64,000 nucleotides of DNA from [Erwinia] mediterraneensis (GCF_900604315.1 NZ_LR026978.1:1349839-1413838); one strand, 5' to 3'; positions 1 through 10,497 are shown, counted from the stretch's first letter. Notes: generated by a model not told the origin, from the letters alone. Numbers and translations are program-made.

Positions 1-62
1 GACTTGCATGTGTTAGGCCTGCCGCCAGCGTTCAATCTGAGCCATGATCAAACTCTTCAATT
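1..62 (-). rRNA. 16S ribosomal RNA, 5' end (partial)
   Basis: The reverse complement of these bases reads as the universal start of bacterial 16S rRNA, including the AGAGTTTGATCATGGCTCAG primer site, and runs off the window at base 1. It is followed upstream by a complete rrn leader and promoter pair. In E. coli the rrnB operon lies directly downstream of murI in the same orientation, and the same arrangement holds here, so this is the counterpart of that operon. Only about 60 bases are present. Confidence 0.97.
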
Positions 63-208
63 AAAAGCTTGATTTGCTTCAACTCGTGAAGCGATGCTCA
101 AGGAAAAACGTCGTAATGAATTACGTGCTCACTCTTGAGACTTGATATTTTTTAAGCCCGGAGGCTCCGATATCAATCCTGCGAGTGCCCACACAGATTG
201 TCTGATAA

Positions 209-220
209 ATTGTTAAAGAG
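209..220 (-). promoter_or_regulatory. rrn leader boxA antitermination site
   Basis: Read on the minus strand this is CTCTTTAACAAT, the conserved boxA core that loads the Nus antitermination complex on rRNA transcripts. It lies between promoter P2 and the 16S gene, as expected in an enterobacterial rrn leader. Confidence 0.8.
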
Positions 221-252
221 CGGTGCCACTAATCGAGTGGCGCGGGCTGCGT

Positions 253-280
253 ATATTACGCTTTCCGCTTTGCCAGTCAA
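253..280 (-). promoter_or_regulatory. rrn promoter P2
   Basis: On the minus strand a TTGACT -35 element (275-280) and a TAATAT -10 element (253-258) are separated by 16 bases. It sits between P1 and boxA, the position of P2 in enterobacterial rRNA operons, and reads toward the 16S gene. Confidence 0.75.
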
Positions 281-350
281 GCCTTTATTTCGCTTTCCTG
301 CGCCCTGACACATCGTTGCGTTTCGCGCTGTTCCGTGTCAGTGGAGGCGC

Positions 351-378
351 ATTATAGGGGGTTAATTCTCTCTGACAA
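351..378 (-). promoter_or_regulatory. rrn promoter P1
   Basis: On the minus strand TTGTCA (373-378) and TATAAT (351-356) are 16 bases apart. The -10 is followed by a GC-rich discriminator (GCGCC), the hallmark of stringently controlled rRNA promoters. The AT-rich stretch at about 380-412 upstream of the -35 fits an UP element. The promoter lies just past the murI stop codon. Confidence 0.85.
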
Positions 379-429
379 GCGTTAATTTCAAATTAATTTC
401 TGAGTGCTGATTTTTTACCCAAAGACGTG

Positions 430-1281
430 CTAAACCGCCACTTTTTTCAGCGTTGCGAAGCCATAACGCTGTAAAACGGCGACTAATTGCTCAGCATCGC
501 TGTCCATTGCCGTGCAGAAAGCGACATTTTCTTCTGCTGATTTAGCATCGGGTGATTCATGTTCCAGCAACCAGACAGTTCTTCTGGCGATAGCTGCACC
601 GGAATCAATCAGGCGCGTCCCTTCCGGCAAGACTTGCTGCAACTCTTCACGCAGTAACGGGAAGTGGGTGCAGCCGAGCACTACCGTATCGGGCGGTTCG
701 GGCAGCCGCAACCAGGGCTGTACGATGCGCCGGACTTCTTCTTTATCTATCTTTTCCCCATGCAATTTCCTCTCTGCCAGCTCGACCAGTTCTGAAGAAC
801 CCAGCATATTGATACGACACTCGCGGGCGAACTGGGTAATCAGTTCCTGCGTATAGGAGCGACGTACGGTCGCGCGTGTCGCCAGCAAGCCGACAATGCC
901 GTTGCGCGTCAGCCGTGCGGCGGGCTTGATTGCCGGCACGACGCCGACCACGGGAAACGCGAAACGGGCGCGTAAAGCGGGCAGAGAAACAGTGCTGGCG
1001 GTGTTACAGGCGATCACCACCAGCGCCAGCGGATGCTGTTGAGTAATAGCGTCAACCACCGCCACGACGCGCTCAACGATATACTCTTCGCTCTTTTCCC
1101 CGTAGGGGAAACCGGCATTATCGAAGGCGTAAAGATAGTGTAGCTCCGGCAACAGCTGCCGGATCTCATCATAGACGGAGAGCCCACCGACGCCGGAGTC
1201 AAATACCAGCACGGTGGGTCGCAGGTTAGAAGCTGTAGCTGCCGCTGAGGTAATATTCCCGCCCTGGAGTTTGATAGCCAT
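430..1281 (-). CDS. murI: Glutamate racemase
   Basis: Converts L-glutamate to D-glutamate for peptidoglycan precursor synthesis in the cytoplasm. The 283-residue product carries the two catalytic cysteine motifs of the aspartate/glutamate racemase family, ACNTAS (Cys92) and LGCTHFP (Cys204), and the substrate motif DSGVGG near residue 28. The N-terminal extension before [12 protein letters not shown] resembles that of E. coli MurI, whose enzyme responds to a UDP-MurNAc-peptide activator; this supports the chosen ATG at 1281. The start lies inside the end of btuB, a 56-base overlap in another frame, as in E. coli, so the two are probably co-transcribed. The rrn P1 region begins immediately downstream. 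Confidence 0.97.
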   Translation of the reverse strand: MAIKLQGGNITSAAATASNLRPTVLVFDSGVGGLSVYDEIRQLLPELHYLYAFDNAGFPYGEKSEEYIVERVVAVVDAITQQHPLALVVIACNTASTVSLPALRARFAFPVVGVVPAIKPAARLTRNGIVGLLATRATVRRSYTQELITQFARECRINMLGSSELVELAERKLHGEKIDKEEVRRIVQPWLRLPEPPDTVVLGCTHFPLLREELQQVLPEGTRLIDSGAAIARRTVWLLEHESPDAKSAEENVAFCTAMDSDAEQLVAVLQRYGFATLKKVAV

Positions 1282-3097
1282 AGACTGTCTCGTAATCTTT
1301 ATCGAACAGGTTGGCTATTCTACCACGAACAGTAAGGTGGGAGGTGACCGGATAAGCGAGAGCAAGGTCCCATAAACTCACGCCGCCAAACTTCACGCGC
1401 CGGGCCACGCCTGTGCTGTAGTCATTATCATAGCGCTCGCCCAGATAATGCCAGCTGACAGCCCAGTCGATATCATAGAGCGTCCAGTCGAGTTGATATT
1501 TCACCTGTTGCTTTGCCCGACGCAGCAGCACCTGATCGGTTTCACCATCACGGGCGTCGACATAATCGTAAGAGAGCTGATGACTGAGCGGGCCGGTATC
1601 GAAGGATGCGGTGGCTTCCACGCCTTTAATACGCGCTTTATTAATATTGTAATAGCGCCAGGTGACAGGATCGCTGTCAATCAACCCGTCAATATCATTA
1701 CGATAGCCCGAGACGCGCCAGTTAACCGGCCCGGTTAACCCTTCGAAGCCCCCTTCCCACTGCTTACTCTTTTCCGGATTGAGATTGCGGTTGCCATAAT
1801 AATCGCTGTACAGCTGGCCGAGATTGGGTGCCTTGAAGGCGGTGCCATAGGAAGCGAAAACACGATAACCGGCAATAAGCTCCCAGGCTGCGCTGGTTTG
1901 CCAGGTCTGATGCCAGCCGAACTCATCATTATCGTCACCGCGCACGGCGCCTTCTAATGTCAACTGTCCCAGCTGCTGCTGCACCGTGGCATAAATACCT
2001 GTGTTACGCTGCTCGTGGCCATCGGTAACATAACCGGTGCCCGGTTCCGAGGACTGTTTTTGCCAGTCAACGCCGGCGCTTAGCGCGCCCTGCCCCAGCT
2101 GCACGGTATTACCCCACTGCAGATTGTATTGCTGCGTATCATCCAGGGTGGCGGCGCTGCCGTAACGACCAAATGCCGGACTGTAGTTGTAATCTTTGCT
2201 GTGGCTGTAGCTGGCTACCAGCTGCGTTGAGTAGATATCCTGACTGAAGCGCACGCCGCCATCCCAGGTCTGACTGTAAAGCTGGCGCGTATCAACAAAA
2301 GTATTGGGTGCTATCCAGGTGGGAGAACCATCGTAATCCGTGCGGTTTTCAAAGCCGTAGCCGCGTACGAAACCGCTGAAGCTATCGCTGAACTGATGTT
2401 CCAGCGCGCCATAGAGCGTTTTACTCATAAAGCCATCACGGTCCGGCTGTGCTGCCGCGCCATAGGCGTCAGGCAGCCCGGCGACCACATCATACGCTTT
2501 GGTATAGGTGTAATTGCCGGCCAGCGTCAGCGTTGTGGCATCGTTCAGTAACTGCCGGGTCGTTGCGTCATACGATTGATAGCTATGCGATCCTGCGCCT
2601 GCGGTCAGCGTCGTACCTGGCTGGTCACGGCCCGTAATAATATTAATCACCCCGCCCACCGCATCGGAACCGTAAACGGCAGAACGCGCACCGCGTACAT
2701 ACTCAATACGCTGAACCAGCGTCAGCGGAATCTGACTGAGATCGGAAGAGCCGGTAATGCCGGCCTGATTCAGCCGCACGCCATCAATCAGAACCAACAC
2801 GTGGCTGGAGTTGGTGCCGCGAATAAAGAGCGAACTCTGTTGACCGAGGCCGCCGCTTTGCGCCACATCGACGCCCGGTAAACGACGCATCACATCCGTC
2901 AGGCTTTTGGCCTGCCAGCGATCAATCTCTGCACGGGTCACAACGGTGGTGGGCGCCAGTACCGAGGAGACGGGCTGGGCAAAGCGGTTAGCGGTAACGA
3001 CGAGAGGATCATGACTCTGCTGCGCGACACTGGTTTGCGCCCAGAGGGAGATCGCCGTTGCACTGAAGGCGCACAGCGAAGCTTTTGTTTTCATCAT
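1226..3097 (-). CDS. btuB: TonB-dependent vitamin B12 outer-membrane transporter
   Basis: Outer-membrane receptor that imports cobalamin with TonB energy. From the chosen start the product is 623 residues: a signal peptide of about 24 residues, then the TonB-box region ([10 protein letters not shown]), a plug domain with RLPGVD and [19 protein letters not shown], and a beta barrel ending in the aromatic terminus GSYSF. The same frame is open upstream to 3181, but the homologous N-terminus (MKTKASL, compare E. coli MIKKASL) and a GGATG ribosome site place the start at the paired ATGs at 3097/3094. A cobalamin riboswitch precedes it. The 3' end overlaps murI by 56 bases. Confidence 0.96.
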   Translation of the reverse strand: MMKTKASLCAFSATAISLWAQTSVAQQSHDPLVVTANRFAQPVSSVLAPTTVVTRAEIDRWQAKSLTDVMRRLPGVDVAQSGGLGQQSSLFIRGTNSSHVLVLIDGVRLNQAGITGSSDLSQIPLTLVQRIEYVRGARSAVYGSDAVGGVINIITGRDQPGTTLTAGAGSHSYQSYDATTRQLLNDATTLTLAGNYTYTKAYDVVAGLPDAYGAAAQPDRDGFMSKTLYGALEHQFSDSFSGFVRGYGFENRTDYDGSPTWIAPNTFVDTRQLYSQTWDGGVRFSQDIYSTQLVASYSHSKDYNYSPAFGRYGSAATLDDTQQYNLQWGNTVQLGQGALSAGVDWQKQSSEPGTGYVTDGHEQRNTGIYATVQQQLGQLTLEGAVRGDDNDEFGWHQTWQTSAAWELIAGYRVFASYGTAFKAPNLGQLYSDYYGNRNLNPEKSKQWEGGFEGLTGPVNWRVSGYRNDIDGLIDSDPVTWRYYNINKARIKGVEATASFDTGPLSHQLSYDYVDARDGETDQVLLRRAKQQVKYQLDWTLYDIDWAVSWHYLGERYDNDYSTGVARRVKFGGVSLWDLALAYPVTSHLTVRGRIANLFDKDYETVYGYQTPGREYYLSGSYSF

Positions 3098-3180
3098 TTT
3101 TAAGCATCCAAAGGCTAAAGCAGGATGCCGCAGGCATACGATCGATAGTACGCGATGATCGTACAGATTGCGACGACACA

Positions 3181-3336
3181 CCGGCAGGTCTTCGGGCTGG
3201 GAACCATAAGTGATGAAGACTTCCCATCCTTACGGACAGTGTCTGCATATGCAATCACCACGATGTTCGTTACCGCTGCGCGTCAGCTCCAGATTTACAC
3301 TGGATTCCCTATTCACTCATGCTGAGACCGGCTGGC
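3181..3336 (-). promoter_or_regulatory. Cobalamin riboswitch of btuB
   Basis: On the minus strand this leader closely follows the E. coli btuB riboswitch. It opens with a GCCAGCCGGTCTC-like stem, continues through AATAGGGAATCCAGTG and CTGGAGCTGACGCGCAGCGG (the conserved receptor core), has GGGAAGTC, and closes with AGCCCGAAGACCTGCCGG, which pairs back to the opening stem. It should bind adenosylcobalamin and repress btuB, mainly at translation initiation as in E. coli. Boundaries are approximate. Confidence 0.92.
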
Positions 3337-3349
3337 GCAGTCTACGGGT

Positions 3350-3383
3350 AAGATGGCCAGAAATCCAGACTTCCGGCCATCTT
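3350..3383. repeat. Inverted repeat upstream of trmA
   Basis: A perfect 9-base inverted repeat, AAGATGGCC (3350-3358) and GGCCATCTT (3375-3383), encloses a 16-base loop. It lies between the riboswitch end and the trmA start. There is no T-run on either side, so it is not an obvious terminator. It could be a dyad operator or an mRNA hairpin in the trmA leader. The function is unknown. Confidence 0.5.
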
Positions 3384-3457
3384 CTTACGCCGGGGCTGGA
3401 CATCGCAAGACGAATGCCTACAATCGCCCGGCAAGCCCGCTTTTAACAGGATCGATA

Positions 3458-4561
3458 ATGACACCCGAACACCTCCCGATTGAAGAGTACGACGCGCAAC
3501 TGGCGGAAAAAGTCAGCCGTCTGGAAACGATGATGACGCCCTTTGCCGCGCCCGCCGTAGAGGTGTTTCGCTCACCGGTGAGCCATTACCGCATGCGGGC
3601 AGAGTTCCGTCTCTGGCACGACGGCGACGATCTCTATCACATCATTTTTGATCAGCAGACGCGTCAGCGGATACGCGTCGATCAATTTCCGGCTGCCAGT
3701 GAATTGATCAATTTGCTCATGCCGAAAATGATCGCAGCGATCCGCGACAACACTGTCCTGCGCCACAAGCTGTTTCAGATCGATTATCTCTCTACGCTCA
3801 GCAATCAAATCATTATCTCGCTGCTTTATCACCGCAAGCTGGATGCTGCCTGGCAGCAGGCGGCAAGCGTTCTGCGCGATGCGCTGCGCCAGGAAGGGAT
3901 TGAGGTGCAGCTGATTGGCCGCGCGACAAAAACCAAGATATGCCTCGATCGCGACTATATTGACGAGCGCTTGCCGGTTGCGGGCCGGGAGATGATCTAC
4001 CGTCAGGTGGAAAACAGTTTTACCCAGCCGAATGCTGCGATGAACATTCAGATGCTGGAGTGGGCGCTGGATGTCACCCGGGATTCCCGTGGCGATCTGC
4101 TGGAGCTTTACTGCGGCAACGGTAACTTCTCCCTCGCGCTGGCGCGTAATTTCCGCCGCGTGCTGGCCACTGAAATCGCCAAACCCTCCGTGGCGGCGGC
4201 GCAATACAATATTGTGGCCAACCAGATCGAGAACGTGCAGATAATTCGTATGGCAGCAGAAGAGTTCACCCAGGCCATTAATGGCGTGCGCACCTTTAAC
4301 CGTCTGCAGGGTATCGATCTGACGGAATATGACTGCGAAACCATTTTTGTCGATCCGCCACGTAGTGGGCTGGATGAGGAGACGGTGAAGATGGTGCAGG
4401 CCTATCCGCGTATCCTGTATATCTCCTGCAACCCGCAGACGTTGTGCGACAACCTGCAGCAGCTCTCCCTTACCCATGAGGTTACCCGGCTGGCGCTGTT
4501 CGATCAGTTCCCTTACACCCATCATATGGAGTGCGGCGTGCTGCTGACGCGCAGGTCCTGA
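3458..4561 (+). CDS. trmA: tRNA (uracil-5-)-methyltransferase
   Basis: Makes 5-methyluridine at position 54 of the tRNA T-loop using S-adenosylmethionine. The 367-residue product has the SAM-binding motif [16 protein letters not shown], the [10 protein letters not shown] motif and the nucleophilic cysteine in YISCNPQTL, the RumA/TrmA signature. The frame is open further upstream, but homologous enzymes start with MTPEHLP, so the ATG at 3458 is chosen. It is transcribed divergently from btuB, as in E. coli, and ends at a strong bidirectional terminator. Confidence 0.97.
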   Translation: MTPEHLPIEEYDAQLAEKVSRLETMMTPFAAPAVEVFRSPVSHYRMRAEFRLWHDGDDLYHIIFDQQTRQRIRVDQFPAASELINLLMPKMIAAIRDNTVLRHKLFQIDYLSTLSNQIIISLLYHRKLDAAWQQAASVLRDALRQEGIEVQLIGRATKTKICLDRDYIDERLPVAGREMIYRQVENSFTQPNAAMNIQMLEWALDVTRDSRGDLLELYCGNGNFSLALARNFRRVLATEIAKPSVAAAQYNIVANQIENVQIIRMAAEEFTQAINGVRTFNRLQGIDLTEYDCETIFVDPPRSGLDEETVKMVQAYPRILYISCNPQTLCDNLQQLSLTHEVTRLALFDQFPYTHHMECGVLLTRRS

Positions 4562-4566
4562 AAATG

Positions 4567-4595
4567 AAAAAGGGAACCCTGAGGGTTCCCTTTTT
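4567..4595. terminator. Bidirectional terminator between trmA and yijD
   Basis: A perfect 13-base stem (AAAAAGGGAACCC / GGGTTCCCTTTTT) with a three-base loop begins with an A-run and ends with a T-run, so it can serve both trmA and the convergent yijD. Confidence 0.9.
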
Positions 4596-4610
4596 CTTGC
4601 CTGCGACGGT

Positions 4611-4970
4611 TCAGCCGTGGTTTTTCTTGCCACGTTTGAAGCGCGTGGCAATCCAGAACACCAGGCAAACCATCAGGATCGTCGGGATAAAGTTAGAGCC
4701 GATATCGGGATATTCAGCACGCACGATAGAGCTGTAGACCAGAATCCCCAGCAGGAAGAACGCCGCCGCCAGCGAAGGCATGCCTTCCGGCATATTGCGA
4801 TTCAGGTAACGCTGATGCAGGCACCAGGCGGCCAGTCCCAGCGCAATCAGCGGAAAGATAGAAAAAGGCACAAAGGCGTTAAACAGCACGGAAAATGAGC
4901 CGTTAATGGCCAGACCGGTAATAAAAGCCAGTAACAGCGTGCCTTTATCGCGAGAGGGTTGTTCTGTCAT
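4611..4970 (-). CDS. yijD: YijD family inner-membrane protein
   Basis: A 119-residue DUF1422 family protein of unknown function. It is predicted to have about four membrane segments (near residues 13-35, 35-50, 65-82 and 92-110). It matches E. coli YijD in length and in stretches such as AEYPDIGSNF and CLHQRYLNR. The start lies 18 bases after the fabR stop on the same strand, the conserved fabR-yijD pair. The name is secure; no biochemical role can be read from the sequence. Confidence 0.93.
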   Translation of the reverse strand: MTEQPSRDKGTLLLAFITGLAINGSFSVLFNAFVPFSIFPLIALGLAAWCLHQRYLNRNMPEGMPSLAAAFFLLGILVYSSIVRAEYPDIGSNFIPTILMVCLVFWIATRFKRGKKNHG

Positions 4971-4988
4971 GTCATTATCCTTATCAGT

Positions 4989-5636
4989 CTACTCGTCAGT
5001 TTTGTCCAGGGCCACCGCCAGACGCTCTTGCTCCCGGCGATACCAGTAATACGCGCCTTTGGCGATCATCCGCAGTTGCAGCACCAGACGATCTTCCAGC
5101 TTACGGCGTTGTTCAGCATCGACATCCAGCGCCTCGGCACCTGCGCTGAAGACGATAGTCACCATCGCTTCTGCCTGCGCCTCGGTAAAGCTGCGCGGCA
5201 TACGGTTTTCCACCTCCAGATAATCCGCAAGCTCAGCGATAAAATGCTGAATTTCTCGCGCAACCGCGGCACGAAAAGCTGCCGAGGTGCCGGAACGTTC
5301 ACGTAACAGGAGACGAAAAGCGTTGGGATTGTTACCAATAAACTCCATAAAGGTCGACACCGAGGTTTTGATAATGCTGCCGCCTTTAGCGATACGCTGG
5401 CGCGCCTGGCGCATCAGCTGACGCAACATCAGCCCGCTCTCATCAACCATGGTCAGGCCAAGCTCATCGACATCTTTGAAGTGGCGATAGAACGAGGTCG
5501 GCGCGATACCCGCTTCGCGTGCCACTTCACGCAGACTCAGGCTGGCGAAGCTGCGTTCTGCGCTCAGCTGGCTGAATGCCGCTTCGATCAGCGAACGTCG
5601 TGTACGTTCTTTTTGTTGCGCTCTGACGCCCATCAT
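4989..5636 (-). CDS. fabR: TetR-family repressor of unsaturated fatty acid synthesis
   Basis: A 215-residue TetR-family DNA-binding regulator, nearly identical to E. coli FabR, which represses fabA and fabB in response to unsaturated acyl thioesters and so balances membrane fluidity. The helix-turn-helix lies in the first 50 residues ([21 protein letters not shown]). The C-terminal ligand domain ends in the family's YYWYRREQE region. Starts at 5636 or 5633 (MMGVRAQQ) are equally possible. It is followed by yijD and is divergent from sthA. Confidence 0.95.
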   Translation of the reverse strand: MMGVRAQQKERTRRSLIEAAFSQLSAERSFASLSLREVAREAGIAPTSFYRHFKDVDELGLTMVDESGLMLRQLMRQARQRIAKGGSIIKTSVSTFMEFIGNNPNAFRLLLRERSGTSAAFRAAVAREIQHFIAELADYLEVENRMPRSFTEAQAEAMVTIVFSAGAEALDVDAEQRRKLEDRLVLQLRMIAKGAYYWYRREQERLAVALDKTDE

Positions 5637-5824
5637 TTCTACCTTTTAACCATCCCGGCAGGCACTATAACAAACTTTTCAGCGTACAGATGAGCAAACT
5701 TTGTGATCGCTTGTTAACCTCACGCTTTGCCAAACCCCGGCTAAATTCGCTGTTAGAATTCAGAAGTGAGCAAGGAGATGTTAGAATCCCGTTGTTAAAA
5801 TGTTTAAAAATAGGACCTACCGGT

Positions 5825-7225
5825 ATGCAAAAGTCTTACGATTACGATGCCATTGTTATTGGCTCCGGCCCGGGCGGTGAAGGCGCAGCGATGGGGCTGG
5901 TGAAGCAGGGAGCGCGCGTCGCCGTGATCGAACGCTACCATAATGTCGGCGGCGGCTGTACCCACTGGGGTACCATTCCCTCAAAAGCCCTGCGCCACGC
6001 CGTCAGCCGTATTATCGAATTTAACCAGAACCCGCTTTACAGTGATCATACCCGTCTCCTGCGCTCCTCCTTCGCTGACATTCTGAACCATACCGAGAAC
6101 GTTATCAGCACGCAGACCGCGATGCGCCAGGGCTTCTACGAGCGTAACCGTTGCGAACTGTATGAGGGGAATGCGCGTTTTGTTGATACCCATACCCTGG
6201 AGATTGAACTGCATGACGGGTCGCATGAGCGCCTGACCGCAGAAAAATTTGTCATCGCTTGCGGCTCCCGCCCTTACCACCCGGCAGACGTCGATTTTAC
6301 CCATCCCCGTATCTATGACTCCGACTCCATACTCAACCTGCATCATGAGCCGGGCCACGTCATTATTTATGGCGCCGGGGTGATCGGCTGTGAGTACGCC
6401 TCCATTTTCCGTGGGCTGAACGTCAAGGTTGACCTGATTAACACCCGCGATCGCCTGCTGGCCTTCCTTGATCAAGAGATGTCAGATTCTCTCTCTTACC
6501 ACTTCTGGAACAACGGCGTGGTGATCCGTCACAACGAAGAGTTTGAAAAGATTGAAGGTGTGGATGATGGCGTGATTATGCACCTGAAATCGGGCAAAAA
6601 GGTCAAGGCGGACTGTTTGCTCTATGCTAACGGCCGTACCGGTAACACCGATTCTCTGGCGCTGGAAAATGTTGGCCTGGAAGCTGACGGACGCGGCTTG
6701 TTAAAAGTGAACAGCATGTACCAGACCGCACAGCCGCATATTTACGCGGTGGGCGATGTGATCGGCTATCCGAGCCTGGCGTCAGCCGCCTACGATCAGG
6801 GACGTATTGCAGCGCAGGCCATTATGCGGGGCGAAGCGACGGCGCATCTGATCGAAGATATCCCGACGGGCATCTATACCATTCCGGAAATCAGTTCCGT
6901 GGGTAAAACCGAGCAGCAGCTGACGGCGATGAAAGTGCCGTATGAAGTGGGTCGCGCCCAGTTCAAACATCTGGCGCGGGCGCAGATTGTCGGCATGAAC
7001 GTGGGTAGCCTGAAGATTCTGTTCCACCGCGAAACCAAAGAGATTCTCGGTATTCACTGCTTCGGTGAGCGTGCCGCAGAAATCATTCATATCGGTCAGG
7101 CGATCATGGAACAGAAAAACGGTGGCAACACAATCGAGTATTTTGTGAATACCACCTTTAACTATCCTACCATGGCGGAAGCCTACCGCGTGGCAGCGTT
7201 AAACGGCTTAAATCGCCTTTTTTAA
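5825..7225 (+). CDS. sthA: Soluble pyridine nucleotide transhydrogenase
   Basis: An FAD-dependent cytoplasmic enzyme that moves reducing equivalents between NADPH and NAD+. The 466-residue product has the FAD-binding IGSGPGGEG motif, the NAD-binding [12 protein letters not shown] motif and the C-terminal dimerisation domain of the lipoamide-dehydrogenase family. It carries [13 protein letters not shown] where disulfide reductases have a two-cysteine redox pair, which is diagnostic of SthA. The open frame extends to 5690, but homologues start at the ATG at 5825, preceded by TAGGA. The 3' end overlaps convergent oxyR by 18 bases. Confidence 0.97.
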   Translation: MQKSYDYDAIVIGSGPGGEGAAMGLVKQGARVAVIERYHNVGGGCTHWGTIPSKALRHAVSRIIEFNQNPLYSDHTRLLRSSFADILNHTENVISTQTAMRQGFYERNRCELYEGNARFVDTHTLEIELHDGSHERLTAEKFVIACGSRPYHPADVDFTHPRIYDSDSILNLHHEPGHVIIYGAGVIGCEYASIFRGLNVKVDLINTRDRLLAFLDQEMSDSLSYHFWNNGVVIRHNEEFEKIEGVDDGVIMHLKSGKKVKADCLLYANGRTGNTDSLALENVGLEADGRGLLKVNSMYQTAQPHIYAVGDVIGYPSLASAAYDQGRIAAQAIMRGEATAHLIEDIPTGIYTIPEISSVGKTEQQLTAMKVPYEVGRAQFKHLARAQIVGMNVGSLKILFHRETKEILGIHCFGERAAEIIHIGQAIMEQKNGGNTIEYFVNTTFNYPTMAEAYRVAALNGLNRLF

Positions 7226-8125
7226 CGACTGGGTCATCCGGGACTGCATGTGTGAACGAATTGCCTCTGCCAGCTGTTCATAACGGCTGCGCAGCGGTGA
7301 GCCCGGACGATAAACCAGGGCGATAGTGCGCTGGGGCACGGGCTTATAACAAGGCAGATAGCAGACGCCATCGCGGACGCGCTCCTGCGGCACCGAGAGC
7401 GCCGGCAGTAACGTAATACCGCTGCCTGCCGCCACCATATTGCGCAGCGTTTCCAGACTGGTGGCACGAAAATGGGTATCTTCATCCGCCCCGGCTTCAA
7501 AGCAAAAGCCCATCGCCTGATCGCGCAGGCAGTGCCCGTCTTCCAGCATCAACAGTTTTTCACCGGCCAGATCGGACATTGGCACGCGGTCACGATCGTG
7601 CCAGGGATGATCTTCATAGACCGCCAGCATCATCGGCTCATCAAACAGCGGCACTTCAATAAAAGCCTCGCTCTCTTTCACCAGCGCCAGAATCGCACAA
7701 TCCAGCTTGCCGCTGTCGAGCTGCGCCAGCAACTGCTGGGTCTGCGCTTCATGCAGATACATTTCCAGCTTGGGAAAGGTTTGATGCAGCATAGGAATAA
7801 TATGCGGGAGCAGGTAAGGCCCGGTGGTGGGAATCAGGCCAATATGCAGTGGTCCTGACATCGCCTCACCCTGCTGACTCGCCATCTCTTTCAGAACTTT
7901 CACTTCACGCAACACGGTGCGCGCCTGATCGACCAGCAGCAGACCCGCCTGCGTGAAAAGTACTTTACGGCTGGTTCGCTCCAGCAACATCACGCCCAGT
8001 TCATCTTCCAGCTTGCGTATTTGTCCGCTCAGTGTGGGTTGGCTGACATGACAGGCATCGGCGGCGCGCCGAAAATGGCGATGCTCCGCTAACGAAACCA
8101 GGTACTCCAGATCACGAATGTTCAT
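7208..8125 (-). CDS. oxyR: LysR-family hydrogen-peroxide sensor OxyR
   Basis: The transcription factor that senses hydrogen peroxide through a reversible disulfide and activates antioxidant genes. The product is 305 residues, the standard length. It has an N-terminal winged helix-turn-helix ([34 protein letters not shown]) and the redox cysteines Cys199 and Cys208 in [11 protein letters not shown], numbered as in E. coli. The open frame extends upstream to 8236 but the conserved start is the ATG at 8125. It is convergent with sthA and divergent from the fusion peroxiredoxin gene, a probable target. Confidence 0.97.
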   Translation of the reverse strand: MNIRDLEYLVSLAEHRHFRRAADACHVSQPTLSGQIRKLEDELGVMLLERTSRKVLFTQAGLLLVDQARTVLREVKVLKEMASQQGEAMSGPLHIGLIPTTGPYLLPHIIPMLHQTFPKLEMYLHEAQTQQLLAQLDSGKLDCAILALVKESEAFIEVPLFDEPMMLAVYEDHPWHDRDRVPMSDLAGEKLLMLEDGHCLRDQAMGFCFEAGADEDTHFRATSLETLRNMVAAGSGITLLPALSVPQERVRDGVCYLPCYKPVPQRTIALVYRPGSPLRSRYEQLAEAIRSHMQSRMTQSLKKAI

Positions 8126-8144
8126 TGTTATCCTCCGTACCACG

Positions 8145-8190
8145 ATAGCCCGTGGCGATAAATAGAATAGCAATGAACGATTAGCCCTAT
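8145..8190. promoter_or_regulatory. Candidate OxyR binding region
   Basis: Between divergent oxyR and the peroxiredoxin gene there are ATAG-like elements at about 8145, 8158, 8162/8167 and CTAT at 8187. The spacing is roughly ten bases, compatible with the degenerate OxyR motif of four ATAGnt elements. The match is loose and the placement is an inference helped by gene context. Confidence 0.4.
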
Positions 8191-8252
8191 CAAGCGGCGC
8201 AGAGAATAATGCACGCAATGAATCATATCGGACCACCCATAAAGGAAGTGAG

Positions 8253-8987
8253 ATGTTTGCTAGTCAGGAAGGTAACGCTGTTCCTCAGGTCACCTTTCAT
8301 ACCCGTCAGAACGATCGCTGGGTAGACGTAACGACTGATGAGTTGTTTAAAGATAAAACCGTCATTGTCTTTTCATTGCCGGGAGCCTTTACGCCAACCT
8401 GCTCATCCAGCCATCTGCCGCGCTATAACGAGCTGTACAATGTTTTCGTACAGCAGGGTATCGACAGCATTTTGTGCGTTTCGGTGAATGATGCATTTGT
8501 AATGAATGCCTGGAAAGCCGATCAGCGTGCTGAACATATTACTTTTATTCCTGATGGTAACGGCGACTTTACCCGCGGCATGAATATGCTGGTGGAGAAC
8601 AGCCATCCGGGCCTGGGGCCGCGCTCATGGCGCTACTCCATGCTGGTGTGCAACGGCGTGATTGAAAAAATGTTTATTGAGCCCAGAAAACCGGGCGACC
8701 CGTTTGAGGTTTCCGACGCTGACACCATGTTGCGCTATCTGGCCCCCGAATTTAAGGTGCAGGAATCAGTGTCGGTATTCACCAAACCGGGTTGCCCGTT
8801 CTGTGCCCAGGCGAAACAGTTGCTGCGCGAGCGTGGAATTGCGTTCGAAGAGATTGTGCTGGGACAGGATGCGACGACAGTCAGTTTGCGCGCCGTCTCA
8901 GGCCGAGCCACTGTGCCGCAAGTCTTTATTGGTGGACGCCATATCGGCGACGCCGATGACCTGAAACAGTATCTGTTTTCAGCGTAA
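8253..8987 (+). CDS. Peroxiredoxin-glutaredoxin fusion protein
   Basis: A 244-residue two-domain peroxidase. Residues 1-165 are a Prx5-type peroxiredoxin with the peroxidatic motif PGAFTPTC (Cys50). Residues 170-244 are a glutaredoxin with CPFC (181-184), TVPQVFIGG and GDADDL. Such hybrids, known from Haemophilus and Vibrio, reduce peroxides using glutathione, with the glutaredoxin domain recycling the peroxidatic cysteine. The gene is divergent from oxyR across a 127-base gap with OxyR-like elements, and a terminator follows. In E. coli this side of oxyR holds the small RNA gene oxyS, which I do not see here. Confidence 0.95.
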   Translation: MFASQEGNAVPQVTFHTRQNDRWVDVTTDELFKDKTVIVFSLPGAFTPTCSSSHLPRYNELYNVFVQQGIDSILCVSVNDAFVMNAWKADQRAEHITFIPDGNGDFTRGMNMLVENSHPGLGPRSWRYSMLVCNGVIEKMFIEPRKPGDPFEVSDADTMLRYLAPEFKVQESVSVFTKPGCPFCAQAKQLLRERGIAFEEIVLGQDATTVSLRAVSGRATVPQVFIGGRHIGDADDLKQYLFSA

Positions 8988-9063
8988 AAGCATCACTGTG
9001 TCAGCCGGATGCTGGCCCTTTGATAATGTGCCTATAAAAAAACCATTCTGAAGCTAGAGGTTA

Positions 9064-9091
9064 GCGGGCAATCATTGCCCGCTCTTTTTTT
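9064..9091 (+). terminator. Terminator of the peroxiredoxin gene
   Basis: A GCGGGCAAT / ATTGCCCGC hairpin (9064-9082) is followed by CTCTTTTTTT. It ends two bases before the convergent argH stop. Confidence 0.9.
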
Positions 9092-9092
9092 A

Positions 9093-10469
9093 TCAGTTAT
9101 CCAGACGTTGTTTTGCCGCGTCGATCGCCAGCGCGACCTGCCGGGGCGACACCCCACCTTTGGCACTGCGCTGCTGCAGACAGGATTGCAATGCCAGCAT
9201 CGGATAGACATCGTCGCTAATCACACTGCTGAATTTCTGCAGATCTGCCAGCGCTAAAGCTTCCAGCGCCACGCCCTGCTTGATCGCCTCGACCACCGCT
9301 TCACCCACGATATGGTGCGCTTCGCGGAACGGTACCCCTTTCGCGACCAGATAATCGGCCAGTTCGGTGGCATTCGCATAGCCCTGTTCAGCCGCTTCCT
9401 GGCAGCGCGGGCGCTTCACCTGAATACCTTCCAGCACCAGTACGGACATATGCAGGCAGTCAAGCCAGGTATCGAGCGCGTCAAACAGCCCTTCTTTGTC
9501 TTCCTGCATATCTTTGTTATAGGCGAGCGGCAGCCCTTTCAGCGTCATCATCATGCCAGTGAGCGCACCCTGCACGCGGCCACACTTACCGCGGATCAGC
9601 TCCAGCGCATCGGGGTTTTTCTTCTGCGGCATCAGTGACGAACCGGAGGTGACTTTGTCTGACAGCTCAACAAAACCCGCTTCGCCGGTATTAAAGAAGA
9701 TCAGATCTTCGGCAAAACGCGACAGATGCACCATGCCGATAGCGGCATCGGAGAGCAACTCCAGCACGTGATCGCGGTCGGAGACACTGTCCAGGCTGTT
9801 GCGGGTCGCGGAGGCGAAGCCCAGCCAGCCAGCCAGCTGCTCGCGGTCAATGGCATAGGCGGTCCCGGCCAGCGCGCCGCAGCCCAGCGGACTGACGTCC
9901 AGGCGCTTCAGGGTATCCTGCAGACGGCTCTCATCGCGCGCCAGCATCTCGACATAGGCCAGACACCAGTGAGCAAAGGTGACCGGTTGTGCACGCTGCA
10001 AATGGGTATAGCCCGGCATCACCGCATCCTGGTTCGCTTCTGCCGTGGCGACCAGCGCCTGCTGTAGCTGGCGCGTAGCGCTCAACAGCGCCTCTACCTG
10101 CATTTTGCACCAGAGTTTCAGGTCAGTTGCGACCTGATCGTTACGGCTACGACCGGTATGCAGTTTTTTACCCAGCGCACCCACTTTCTCGATCAGCTGG
10201 CTTTCCACCCAACTGTGGATATCTTCCGCATCGCTTTGCAGAATGCGGACCGGATCGGTACGCACCTCATCAAGCAACGTGTTCAGCGCCGCTTCCAGCT
10301 GCTGCTGTTCTTCGGCAGTAAGCACGTTGACCGTCACCAGCGCTTTGGACCAGGCGACTGAGCCAATAATATCCTGCTCCGCCAGACGATAATCGAAGCG
10401 CAGCGAGTCATTAAACTGTTTGAAACGCTGATCTGCAGCCTGGGTAAACCGTCCACCCCAAAGTGCCAT
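9093..10469 (-). CDS. argH: Argininosuccinate lyase
   Basis: Last step of arginine synthesis: splits argininosuccinate into arginine and fumarate. The 458-residue product has the fumarase/aspartase signature [11 protein letters not shown], the [12 protein letters not shown] segment and the [12 protein letters not shown] loop. The start at 10469 ([10 protein letters not shown]) matches E. coli; the frame is open a few codons further. It is the last gene of argC-argB-argG-argH, separated from argG by a hairpin-containing gap of 88 bases. Confidence 0.98.
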   Translation of the reverse strand: MALWGGRFTQAADQRFKQFNDSLRFDYRLAEQDIIGSVAWSKALVTVNVLTAEEQQQLEAALNTLLDEVRTDPVRILQSDAEDIHSWVESQLIEKVGALGKKLHTGRSRNDQVATDLKLWCKMQVEALLSATRQLQQALVATAEANQDAVMPGYTHLQRAQPVTFAHWCLAYVEMLARDESRLQDTLKRLDVSPLGCGALAGTAYAIDREQLAGWLGFASATRNSLDSVSDRDHVLELLSDAAIGMVHLSRFAEDLIFFNTGEAGFVELSDKVTSGSSLMPQKKNPDALELIRGKCGRVQGALTGMMMTLKGLPLAYNKDMQEDKEGLFDALDTWLDCLHMSVLVLEGIQVKRPRCQEAAEQGYANATELADYLVAKGVPFREAHHIVGEAVVEAIKQGVALEALALADLQKFSSVISDDVYPMLALQSCLQQRSAKGGVSPRQVALAIDAAKQRLDN

Positions 10470-10497
10470 GAGCATGCTCCCTCTAATCATTACAACT

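Noticed and set aside
4567..4595. Hairpin considered as a riboswitch or attenuator
   Set aside because: It is a plain bidirectional intrinsic terminator between convergent genes.
3572..4651. Long minus-strand open frame opposite trmA (about 359 codons)
   Set aside because: It is antisense to a certain trmA, has no ribosome site or recognised domain, and runs across the terminator at 4567-4595.
8988..9063. Possible oxyS homologue after or beside the peroxiredoxin gene
   Set aside because: The only structure is the terminator hairpin at 9064-9091; no OxyS-like sequence was recognised here or in the oxyR gap.
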